Shown: positions 24,148 through 34,372 of the stretch, one piece after another
Layout of the letters: the number at the start of each line of letters is the position of its first letter
Position numbering within the stretch: the stretch's first letter is position 1
Assembly (NCBI GenBank): GCA_024138025.1
Contig: JAMXBD010001372.1
Span: 186,001-250,000, forward strand
DNA length: 64,000 nucleotides
Direction of reading: 5' to 3'
Source of the DNA: Combretum micranthum
Taxonomy: Eukaryota; Streptophyta; Magnoliopsida; Myrtales; Combretaceae
Made by a program: the position numbers and the translations under genes
The notes under the pieces: generated by a model
What the model saw: only the letters and a program-made list of their open reading frames with translations
Told to the model about the DNA's origin: nothing
Database searches by the model: none

Positions 24148-24457
24148 CACTGATTGATTTGTGTAGCACTATTAAATGATGTTCCTCCTATGGTGTGTGT
24201 AGTGTTAAACTGCAAAGAAAGAGAGGTTGAGCAAAGCTCTTAATCAAATTCCATATCCTTTAAAGGTGGTGTATTCTGCTGTATACACTTGATGGAATGA
24301 CCTATATGAGTGTGAAGTGAGAACGCTTCTATGAGATTTGTGGCATAATCTCCAAAGCACTCATGGATAACTAAGCGTGCGCATGGCCTATTAGCGTAAA
24401 CCGTGATGAACAGTAGAAAATTGTGGAGTATAATGTGATTAATGAACATTTTAGCTA
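24148..24457 (+). mobile_element. 3' internal tail of the plus-strand Copia element
   Basis: This is non-coding Copia sequence between the solo LTR and the 3' LTR. It continues the sequence broken at 20635 ('...aacaagt' then 'cactgattgatttgtgtagc'). A purine-rich polypurine tract immediately before the 3' LTR is not clear, which leaves the LTR start uncertain by tens of bases. The minus-strand open frame at 24240-24545 has no domain. Confidence 0.65.
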
Positions 24458-25175
24458 TGTATATTTCAAAAGGAATAGTCCCACATTCCTTATATCTTAT
24501 TCCTTGTTCTATTTTATTAACATCCTTCTCTTTGTGGGCTTGCAAAGAGTTAGTGGAAAGGTATGAGCTCGTGTGTACAAAGCCTAGGTCTTGTTAGTAT
24601 AAATTCGTAGATTTATACCCCCCTCCCCTTCCTGCACGTGTAGTAATATGTATTGGCCCGATCTAAAGAAATATTTTATTTTTCGTGTATATTATTATTT
24701 TAATAACATTCGGATATTTATTATTTACTTGAGCTTATCCGAATACAAGTCTTTTAAACCATTTCAAATGTCGGTTACCTTAATATCTGGTTTTCTACCT
24801 CCATTGCTCCTATATTTCAACCACGTTCAAATTATCTTATCCATCCATTTTGTTTTTTAACTTTTAAAAAGACATTTTAAACAGAACCGTCGCACATATC
24901 TCTCTGGATTGTTTTTATCCGTTTTAAGATTAGTAATAAACGTTTTTCCAAAGTAATTATCGATAACACTCTCTGCTTTACTTCTCTTCCTTTTACCAAA
25001 TTGCTAGGTTTCGATCATCTTTCTGTTTTTTCTATTCCTGTTACCCAGATAGTTCTAAAAGGCTTGTTGAATCATGGCGGATTCGCCATTATTTCATATG
25101 TGTTAGCGAATTATCCTTAAGGACAGTGCCTAGCACGATTCAAGTTTTCCTTTTTACGCCCCAATATTTACAACA
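24458..25175 (+). repeat. 3' LTR of the plus-strand Copia element
   Basis: Direct repeat of 15980-16662 with the same landmarks and the same 'aatatttacaaca' end. It carries about 25-30 extra bases ('ttaataacattcggatattt', near 24700-24728) that the 5' LTR lacks. Sequence after the end (acgaa) does not match the flank before the 5' LTR (acata), so the target duplication is lost or the borders are misplaced. Confidence 0.75.
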
Positions 25176-27139
25176 ACGAATAGGGTAAGTTTCGTTCTCT
25201 TTGGAGAAATAATGACATTCCCTGCATAAGATAATTCAACTGTAGAAAAAAAAATGTGCTTTTTTATACAGTTGGGTCTTCATGCCTCCAACTCTTCATT
25301 TTTCTTACATCGATCTATATAATTGATACAATTTTTTTTTTTTTTTTTTGTGAATGAAATTCAACTTTATTAGCCAAAAGAAGAATTAACTTCTTTCTTC
25401 TCTTCATAACAATAATTTGAAGTTTAATTAATCTTGCATGTTGATTGATAATCAATCACAAAGGTTATACAAGCCGACTACGATTGGGCAAGTTTTAACC
25501 CACCCTAGTGTGTCATGATCATACTATTTTTTAACCATTCCAAAGTAAAGATGGCCAATAATTAACTTAGGAGGGTTTATGTTACCTCCCTCTTAAAATA
25601 GGAGAAATGTTTTAGTAAATATCATGCACCATATTAGAGATACACATGGTGAGTAACTACTAATAATTTTCCAGCACGTGACTGTTTAGTGGTAGTTATT
25701 TTAAAAACTATCTACTATTTCATTAATATGTTAAAGTATAATTGGTAATTACCCATATATATATATATATATATATATAAAACACACTTGATGTGTACTA
25801 CTACTACCTATTGAATATTTTTTCCTAAAATAAATGTTGTCATCTACTAACCTTAGGATGACTATAACTTATCTTGAGTTTTTCAACCTAAATTTTGTTT
25901 TTGTCTTTCTATTCTAAATTTCATATTTTTTTATTCATGTTACTTTAATTGAAATTCATTTAGTAATATTATAAGCCAATAATAAGTACCTAGATGTCCT
26001 TCATCTATCATTAGTATAAAATGTAAAAAACATCGCTTATGTATATGTGAAAAATTAAAATACAAGATAGTTATTTACAAATGTACTAAACAACATGTTT
26101 TATATTATATATATATATATATAAATTATTTTGGTAATATAACATTTTAGTTTTAGGCTCCTTTCGTCACTTTATAATATTAAACACACTAGTAACTTTA
26201 AAAAACTTATGTTATAATGTTTTGATTTTTTTTCTTTTAATTCTATTTAGTTAAAATAAAATTGAGAAAATAAGCCTTTTATTATTTTTAATATTTATTT
26301 ATTATAATTCGATATATTTATATACATATTTTCACATTTGTATTTGTAATTTTGCATGGTGAATAAATATTTCATTTAGAAATTAACATTCATAACTCGA
26401 ATACTTATCACAACATAAGAAATAATGTTAAGTGAAAATCCATGTAGAAATACTAAATAAGACAATTATAAGCAACCCAAGGCTAATAATAATACAAAAG
26501 GTAACAAATATATGAATCCAATGGAGGATGTACCACTAGATGGTTGCAATGTAGTCGTTATAAATAAGGAGTAGTAATTGTAAGTCGGCAACAACGATGA
26601 TACATAATATGGTTTTGCTGCTTATGAGGAGATTGTTGCAACTACTACTGTAGTAAAGCAATTAACATTGGTGTAGGAAGCTATGGATATGTGCGACGAG
26701 ACGACTGGTGCTGGGATGATGGTGACAAACTCTATTCAACCATTTATTATAACTACTAAAATGAGCTAATTTAATAATTTGGTAACTAATTTAGTGAAAA
26801 TAGCACTTAAAATTGTTGTGTTTGTTTATACTGGACAAGCTATTGTAGTACAAGTACAACTAGTGTCTGAATGCTGAGACATGGGATCCAAATGCTAGCT
26901 TGATTAGATGGATCTGATCTTGTGCTGATTAAGGTCTTTACTAAGGTGCCCAAACGCCTGGGCATAGGGTCTAGATGCCCCTTAACTAGACATAATGAGA
27001 ATGCAACCGATCGTGTGACGGTAACCTTATAACCAAATGCTAGCGCATGACATCAAGATGATAAGTACTTTTAATTCCCGGCAACAGCTTCTAGCCTTGT
27101 AAATTATCTATTAGTTTCCAAACACCAAGGCATGGATTT
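25176..27139. other. Intergenic; microsatellites, no gene recognised
   Basis: AT-rich sequence with (TA)n at 25757-25779 and 26107-26122 and a poly-T run at 25331-25350. 26515-26760 is less AT-rich with short 'gatg/actactact' runs but no sustained open frame. 26930-27000 has LTR-like wording ('ccaaacgcctgggcat') of uncertain origin. Confidence 0.4.
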
Positions 27140-29000
27140 TGTAACGCCCTAACCTAAAGGCGTTATCAGCCCGCCACGTGTCCTTAGAAGAATAGACACG
27201 CTAAGGCTATAGATTTCTAAGACCACAAATATGTATTTCAAATATCACCAATCACTCACATGAAGTGTAACTTTTAATAACTTTTCATATCAAAATAATT
27301 TGTTCTCAATATTAACTAGCATAACTTAAAAAATCGAAACTAAAATAGAAATGATAAATCTTTACATATAAAAATATCTCTAAAAGAAACTAACTAAATC
27401 ATCATATGTTTCTTCTTCTCAAACTACTAATAACCAATCTCAATTATCAGCAGGATGGTCATAACTGCTATCGCTCTCCCCATTATCGACAAATATGTCA
27501 TAGCCCGTCAACTCATAAATCATAGAATCTTCACCTGTACCTGTGGAAAAAATAAGGATTGAGCGAAAAACGCCGAGTACGCCAAACCGAAAGTACATAC
27601 ACATGAACAAGCACAATTTAATTATCTTTTCATTAGCCTGCAACTAATACAGTTTAGGACTATTGATCACTAATCCTAAACCCGGAGTAACTCATGACCA
27701 CGATGAAAACCATATTATCATAATATATACATATATAGATGCATTCCACAGTTAAGCTGGTAACAACTCCTAATCTACCAGAATCATCTTCAGGTGCTGG
27801 GATACCGCCACACTAGGATCATTAGGTTACCAACGTTAGTATCACACTACTGTTGTGATCTTTACTAACCGCAGCCAAGCACAACCAACACACGTTTCAA
27901 TTAAAGTCAAATTTTGCAACTAATCCTACAAGCACAAACAAACAAACAAACAGGTAAGGTCGTACCTGATTTCACTCTAGGAATAGAACCCTAAATCACC
28001 AAAACACCTTTCTTTTATAAATTGTAAAGTCATAAAATCCTCAAACAACACAATTTAGGATTTTCATCCAAATCTCCAAAAAATTTGATTCCTAACAACC
28101 AATATAAAAGCTTTAACAAAAGATTATATTTTTATATCATCTAAAGGGTTGAAAGAATCAATCTTACCCGTTTTCCTTGTTTATGGAATTACAAAATTTC
28201 CAAAAGATCAAATTTTTCCTCCACAATTCCTCCAAACCCTAGAATCCATTCAATCAAATTAAACCAAAACCAATAAAAATCATTCCTTTTTAATCATTAA
28301 GGTTAAGAACATATAAACTTACCTAGAATTGACTCTCAATTCTCCTTGATCACCAAAAATCAAATTCTAACTCAATTAGGGTTCCTTTTCCAAAAGTTCC
28401 TTCAAAACCATAAACAATACGCTAAAAAACTAATATATATGTAAAATCTCATAGAAAAAAAATAGAGATCTGATTACCTGATCTGGACTATAGAATCATT
28501 TTTGACACCAAGTCCAGACCTCCAAGATAATCAGGGTTTTCTCCAATCTCCCTGCAAAAAACAACAAACAAATTCTGAGGATACTATAGATTTGTAGATC
28601 TTAAAGAAAGAATGGTTATCAAATTACTTGGATCTTATCATCAACTTTTCTTAAACACCAAATCTTCAGATTCTTCAAGAAAACTAAAACAATTCTCAAA
28701 TTCTCCTTCAAATAATATAAAACTCTAAGAACTTAATAGATATATGAAACCTAAAGGAAAAATTGATGATTTGATTACCTGATCTAGATTACCAAATCGT
28801 CTTGACGGCTATGAATTTGCCAGAGGATGTCTGCTAAGTTTAGGGCTATGTTGGAATAGATAACAAAGAAGAAAGATATAATAAAAGTTAGGCCAATAGT
28901 GTTTAGCCAGCTTAACCTTGTGCCTATTTGATTTTCCCTCCGTCTCTTCGTATCCTCTTACGTATCTGACAACCGACAAAAATAATTAATTTAAACATTA
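27140..29000 (-). repeat. Gypsy-type LTR remnant, minus orientation ('tgtaacgccc' end)
   Basis: Starts 'tgtaacgccctaacc' at 27140, which read on the minus strand is the 3' LTR end '...gggcgttaca'. Landmarks match, in reverse orientation, the LTR-like region 58486-61002: 'gcagccaagcacaaccaaca' near 27871-27890 against 'tgttgcttgtgcttggctg' near 60230, and the 'cgagtacgcc' block near 27575 against 'cactcagttcgtcttatcc' near 60577. The region 28430-28830 carries an internal degenerate duplication ('gattacctgatctgga' / 'gattacctgatctaga'). The other end is not identified. A 67-codon frame (27440-27643) is not coding. Confidence 0.5.
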
Positions 29001-29334
29001 GGGTTGACCATAAAACCCTCTTATTTTATATCAAATGACATCTTTGCCCTTCAATATAAAATATTTATTTGTATATTATAGATTCCAACCGCTATATACT
29101 TTTTCCTATATGGTGCAAATGCTAGAAGCACGAATTGAAGATGATGTAAATTCCCAAATGGTGTTTGGTTGGAAGTGCATGGCCTAAATCGATTTAATCA
29201 AGAAACTAGTTGTTTGAATCATTAAATATGGTGCAAAAGTTTTGAAATTTATCATTAAATATGGTGCAAAAGTTTTAAAATTTAAGCAATGACCAAATTT
29301 TCTCTAATAGTTTTATATACCTTGTGTTTGACAT

Positions 29335-30060
29335 ATTCGAAACAATTTTTTTAGAGCCTTCATTTACTAACAAACAAACACTCACAATTCTCGACTTGTA
29401 ATCATTATTTGGAATCGTTAAATAGAGAAAATTTTTTAGTAGTACTCTTGTACGTTATATTGCAAATTGGAAAACAAAACTACATTTGAAAAGTGTTGAA
29501 ATTGTATTGAGTGGTTTGTGTATAACTCCAAGTGTGCAATATCTTAAATGATTAACAAAAGGGAAAAAACCCCTTTTGGTACTTGAACTTTGGTCAAGTA
29601 GACAATTAGGTACCTCAACTTTCAAGAAGATCAATTTTATACCTAGCCAAATTTTTCGTGTCTCTTTTCACTACCTCACTCTTTTTATTATTTCTTGAAG
29701 TAATGTACACGTGCCAAGCAATGATTAGGTGAGGTAGTGAAAATGGGTACAAAAATTTGACTAGGTATGAAATTGGACTTCTTAAAAGTTTAAGTACCTA
29801 ATTATCTATTTGGTCAAAGTTTATATACCAAAAAGGGCTTTATCCCTTAATAAAACTGTGTGAAGTCATTGGTTGGAGGTGTGTTTTATCCATGGAGCAT
29901 GGGAATAGTTCAAAATCCACATTACATCCCGTTTTGAGTTCTTTTTCTCTATCTCTTTTACTTTTTTAGCACATTATTATGTTTATTATTATTGTTATTG
30001 CCTTTTTTGTAATTTCATAATTATTTTTGATAAACGACTTAGTTCAATCTAGTGTTTTTT
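29335..30060 (+). repeat. SIRE-like Copia LTR remnant with a nested MITE
   Basis: 29340-29560 ('aacaaacaaacactcacaat...ttttagtagtactcttgtac') and 29852-30060 ('gtgtgaagtcattggttgga...tttttgataaacgactta') read as consecutive parts of a SIRE/Maximus-type Copia LTR. They parallel the copy at 37900-38850. A foldback repeat interrupts them at 29569-29850. No internal domains are present. Confidence 0.4.
29569..29850. repeat. Foldback MITE-like repeat, family B ('ccccttttggtacttgaact')
   Basis: The left arm 'ccccttttggtacttgaact', 'ttggtcaagtagacaattag' and 'gtacctcaactt' is matched by the right arm 'aagtacctaattatctattt', 'ggtcaaagtttataccaaaa' (29838-29845 area) and 'agggctt' in inverted form. 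The interior has 'cgtgtctcttttcactacct'. Related copies lie near 51240-51590 and 55205-55525. Confidence 0.65.
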
Positions 30061-31067
30061 TTCAAGTTTTCTATGCAAAAATAAACCTTCCTTCATAAAT
30101 AAATGGCTTGATGTAGATTATTTTCTCTGTGTTTTTTTTTTTTTTCATCATTTAATTTATATATATGACCTATCTTGCTAGTTTGGCTTTTGAGAATTAG
30201 CTTTATATTAGCGGTTCCAATTGATTTTCAGCTACGACCAATAAATTCATATTCCATAAACACACTCCCGATTATAGTAGAACCAAATGCTTCATAATCG
30301 GCACCAGCCTTAGGGTTAATACCTATAAATTTCTTCATAAATATGCTTTTCATTATCAAAATATTTTTTTATTAAAATATTAATATCTAAAAGGCAAAAC
30401 TTCTTCGAATATAAAAGCATTTGACCAATATAAATCGTAGTATTGTTAACTTTTACTCGATTCACAATTTTATTTTTATTTAACTAATTCATATTTTTTA
30501 ATGAATTCATAATTACTTAAAACATGATTTTATCACATGCATGTTTGTTAAAAAAGTTAAAATAGTTATATAATAAAATAAAAATTTATAACGACTCTTA
30601 AAATTTACCAACTTTTCTTTAATCAAATCCAATTTCTTAGAATTTACAATAAAAATAAATTAAAAATAATAAAGTTGAAAATTCATAAAAAATGTTTTTT
30701 AATTAAAATTTTCTCATTTCATAATACAAGAAGTACTTCTAATATCACAATTAACTGTTTCTTTAGCATTCTTTAATATTCTAGCAAATTTTGATTTAAC
30801 AATTTCAAATAGAACAACATATAAAATACGTGAATTATCAAAAGAATGGATATCTAAAAAAAGTTTGCCATATTTTGCAAAAAAGTTATAAAACAATAGT
30901 TCTCCCTACAAAGTATATATAATATATGTGATGAAATTTTAATTAATTATTTAGATTAAAAAAGTTACATAAAATTTGTAGTATAAAAAAAATCATTTCT
31001 ATAGCAAAAAATATATGATTTCCATAAAAATTTTAGATTTTTAAAAAGTTATTCAAAATTTGTAGGT
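30061..31067. other. AT-rich intergenic DNA; no gene recognised
   Basis: Very AT-rich with poly-T at 30132-30146. The 60-codon minus frame at 30714-30896 has no domain. Confidence 0.4.
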
Positions 31068-31364
31068 TTAATGTCACAAATGGTACATAAACTTTGGCAA
31101 AATATACAATTTGATACCTGAAATATGAAATTGATCAATTTAGTATCTAAACTTTGAAATTGACAAATTTAATACCTGAAAAAAATTTTATGCAAGCTAA
31201 CAGTTCCTCTATCAAATTCTTTCACATACTAGATTGGTCAATTTCAAAGTTTTTTAGATATCAAATTGATCAATTTCAAAGTTCAAGTATTATATTGATC
31301 ATTTTTAAAGTTTAGATATCTGATTGCATATTTTGTTAAAGTTTGGGTATCATTTGTGACATTA
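31068..31364. repeat. Foldback MITE-like repeat, family A, well preserved
   Basis: Left end 'ttaatgtcacaaatggtaca' and 'aactttggcaaaatatacaa'; right end, in inverted form, 'ttgcatattttgttaaagtt' and 'tgggtatcatttgtgacatta'. The arms are about 45 bp. TA at both outer edges may be the target duplication. The interior holds three 'gaaattgatcaattt' phrases. No ORF. Confidence 0.7.
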
Positions 31365-31744
31365 TCCCAATTTTTTAATGTGAAATAGGCAACATATGTT
31401 TACACAATTTTTTTGTAATTTACCACAACAAACGAAAAAATAACCTCTCTCTACAAAGTAGACCATATCCAACTTTTATATCTTTAACAAAATTTGAAAT
31501 AAGCTAAAAAAACAAGTGACAACATTAATACAAACAAATCACCACAATAAAAATATCAAATGTAAAACATAAACAAAAAAAGCAAACACAAAAGATAGAA
31601 CAAAGGGAATTGTAATTATACAAAACTTGCGTTTTAAGACCCTAAATTGTTAGAAGAACAATTCCTTAACACTTATACTCAAACGGAACCCTTTTTTTTT
31701 TTTAATTAAAGAGAGAAAGAGAGAGAAGTCAAAAAGAGGAAAAA
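31365..31744. other. Intergenic; no gene recognised
   Basis: AT-rich sequence between the family A repeat and the broken 3' side of the minus-strand Copia element, with a poly-T run and 'agagaaagagagaga' at 31693-31730. Confidence 0.4.
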
Positions 31745-32080
31745 AACATGTCACCGTGAGATAACTGAGTTTACTTACTAACCTTCTATACACCTTTGAG
31801 CCATTTAGAGCACCACTTTGATCCAATAATAACTTAATATTAAGGTTTATAAGCTGAACTATTCTTACTCATACCAAACTAGTGTTAAACAAAAAATTGA
31901 GTATATATTATAACTTAGAGGTATAAACTTTGCTTGGTCATACAATTTTAACTCTAGGTATATTTGAACTGTATACTTTAGTTTTGAATTTCTACTATAG
32001 AACTCCTTCAACTTCTTAATGCCTTTAGAGGTGTCTCCCAAAATTACAATGTCATCAACATACATGACCAACATAATATT
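31745..32080 (-). pseudogene. Copia reverse transcriptase, C-terminal part (minus strand)
   Basis: Read on the minus strand from 32080 this gives the catalytic MYVDDIVILG, then KLKEF and a LKY segment (open to 31865). After a frame break come a KLLLDQSGAL-like phrase, YRRLVSKLSYLTVT, ending near 31745. These are the end of Copia RT and the start of the RNase H connection. The rest of RNase H and the 3' LTR are missing, so the element is truncated here. It continues upstream across the inverted-repeat element at 32081-32384. Confidence 0.75.
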
Positions 32081-32384
32081 TGCCACGACCTACCATCCTA
32101 GGCCTATCGCAACGGGGGAGAGCACCTATTTCACCTGGGTAGGGATCATGATGCTAAGAATACTGGTCCTCTAGTGCACCTTCAGGCACAACCAGGACAT
32201 AAATCGGTATTGTTCTCTTAGGTAGGATCGACTTTGGCAGTAGCCATTTAGAATTGAACCCTAGACCTAGGCCTTTTGTTTTCCCCAAAGGAAACATCTT
32301 TCACTAGTTGAGCTCACGATCCCTACGCATGTGAAATAGGCACGCTCTCCCATTACGATGGGCTCGGGATAGCAGGTCGTGACA
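32081..32384. mobile_element. 304-bp inverted-repeat element with pol III-like boxes, TSD ATATT
   Basis: The ends form 67-bp terminal inverted repeats (32081-32147 and 32318-32384). They start TG(C/T)CACGACCT and end TAGGGATC; I count 52 of 67 positions identical with no gaps. A 5-bp duplication ATATT flanks it (32076-32080 and 32385-32389). On the minus strand the interior has an A-box-like GAGCTCAACTAGTGA (32302-32316) and a B-box-like GGTTCAATTC (32251-32260) about 50 bp apart. It interrupts Copia RT just before the YVDD motif. It has no ORF; it could be a foldback/MITE, or a SINE trapped between inverted repeats. Confidence 0.8.
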
Positions 32385-32528
32385 ATATTATTATCATATT
32401 ATCAGCAAAAGATGGACTATATAAATAACATCTATAAAGACCAGATTCCATAAAAATAAAGCTAAATCTACCAAACTAAGTATATGGAGATTGTATAAGC
32501 CTATATAAAGATTCCTTTGTTAACTAAC
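32385..32528 (-). pseudogene. Copia reverse transcriptase, middle fragment (minus strand)
   Basis: This piece lies between two nested insertions. On the minus strand it shows degenerate traces of the RT phrase normally reading SLYGLKQSPRAWFGRF, followed by a segment leading to the YVDD box beyond the inverted-repeat element. Several stops are present. It is called by collinearity with its neighbours. Confidence 0.6.
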
Positions 32529-34367
32529 TGTCGAGCCTGCATTTTTCATTTCTGGTTTAACTTCTTTTAATCTGATTCATATTAAACCCTTAACCATTTA
32601 ATATGAATCATCGACTAAGAATTAAAAGAAATTTGATTTTTGAAAATTTTTAGAGTCGCCACTTGATAGAAATCAGGAAAAAAAATAAGTTAGGATCAAT
32701 GGGTAGTTAATCCTAACTTAGCTACTAATCTACGAAAAAAATGATTTTTAAAATCAAATTTTATAAACCAGAGATTTTTGGATCTGGGGGCGATCCTATT
32801 AAAACTATACGGTTACCACTTGAAATTCTTAAATTAAAATTTATACTTTTAATGCTCATAAAAAAAATTTCTAGTGTGCAGACTATGATTTTTATAATTT
32901 ACAAATTCAAACAATATTTACAGATCTAAATATTTACAATATTGACAAATCTAAATATTTACAACTATGAATAATATTTACAATTGTTATTACAAAAAAA
33001 AAATATTTACATGCAAATAATATTAAGATTTATAATTTTTATTAAACTAGTAAATCTAAATATATACAATAATGAATCAATAATATTTGACAAAAAACCA
33101 AAAAGAAAAAGAAAAAAAAACTTTTTAAGTCGCCCCGAGGTGCTACGTACCTGCTATTCGAGATCAAAATACGTAGTTCTTTTCATAAAACGTATAGTGT
33201 GTTGATTGATTTTATTTTTTTTAGAATTCTTTTCACTTTAAGTTCTTAATTTTTGAATTTTTGTAAAGAGAAAAAAAAAAAAAATTCAAAGTGTTCCTAT
33301 AAACTAACAAATTTATTATTTTTTTTTTTCAAGAAAATGATTTTTCTAGGCGACAAATTAATTTTCATGCATATATCTATTTTTCTTTTTATCATCTTTT
33401 CTTATTTTTTATCTTTTTTTTTTTCATTTTATCATTTTTTTTAACAATGATATTAATAATATAATATTACTTACCTGGTCGGGTCAAATCTCGGAGTCAG
33501 ATTGAAGTCGGGTCGGTCCTCATCGGCCAAAGTTGTGATCGGAGAAGACGCTGGAGCTGTGATCGGAGGCAACTGGAGAGTTCGGAAAACACCAACTCAG
33601 GGGTTTCGAAGCACGAAACTTGCGAATTTGAACCAAGTGAGGCCTACTAACACTCCTACGATGGTGGATCGAGCTGGGAGTGGCTAAATGTGGTGGTTAG
33701 AAGCTTCGAAGATGGTGGCCGTTGGTGGATCTTGATCAGAGATGAAGATCAAGCTTCTAAAACTATCTATAACTTCCAACGAGTAGATCAGGAACTTAAA
33801 GCTTCCTATAACCTTGGATTCACTCGAAAAACACCTAATCTTATGAATTCAAAATTTGAATTTGAACTCAAGAACTTCGATTTTGGATTCAAAAGAAATC
33901 GAGAGTTTCTGAAGTTGTGGATTCTTTTTTTTTTTCCATGTTCAAAAGGATGAATTCGAGTCCTATTTATAGTGATTAAGACGAATTAGCATTGAATTAT
34001 CGAAACCCAAAATCGAAAGCGCACGAAAAAAAAAATTGAATTTGGGTATTTGTGCATTAATTGACGAATTAAACAAATTGCAAATGTATTTGGCTTTGAA
34101 ATTGGGTTGAAAACAACGAATTAAGTCTAATTCGTTATTTTAGAAGTGTAATTCCGACCTTGGAAGTGTAAATTTTAAAAAACGAATTTCGAAATTATGC
34201 GAAAAAAAGCGTATTGAATGATTTTCAAACTCAATTTCAAATTCCCAAATTGCATTTTCGAAATCCTAAAATGATATGAATCCAAAGTATTATAAGTCTA
34301 CTTCCAGATCCCCAAAACAATTTCATGAAAATTGAAGCCTGAAATGGGCAAAAATTGGGTGTCTACA
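32529..34367 (-). mobile_element. 1.84-kb solo LTR inserted in the minus-strand Copia element, TSD CTAAC
   Basis: The plus strand starts 'tgtcgagcctgca' and ends 'attgggtgtctaca', so the LTR reads TGTAGACACCC...GGCTCGACA on the minus strand, the same family as 20636-24142. A perfect CTAAC duplication flanks it (32524-32528 and 34368-34372). On the minus strand it has a TATA box (tataaata, 33971-33964), a leader, and a splice donor AGGTAAGT (33476-33469). The 'gaactacg...gtacgtagcacc' block lies near 33180-33140. It has no gag or pol. Open frames at 32741-33953 are not host genes. Confidence 0.92.
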
Positions 34368-34372
34368 CTAAC

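Noticed and set aside
32251..32316. tRNA gene inside the inverted-repeat element
   Set aside because: A and B boxes are present but no cloverleaf with acceptor stem could be drawn; treated as pol III-like boxes only.
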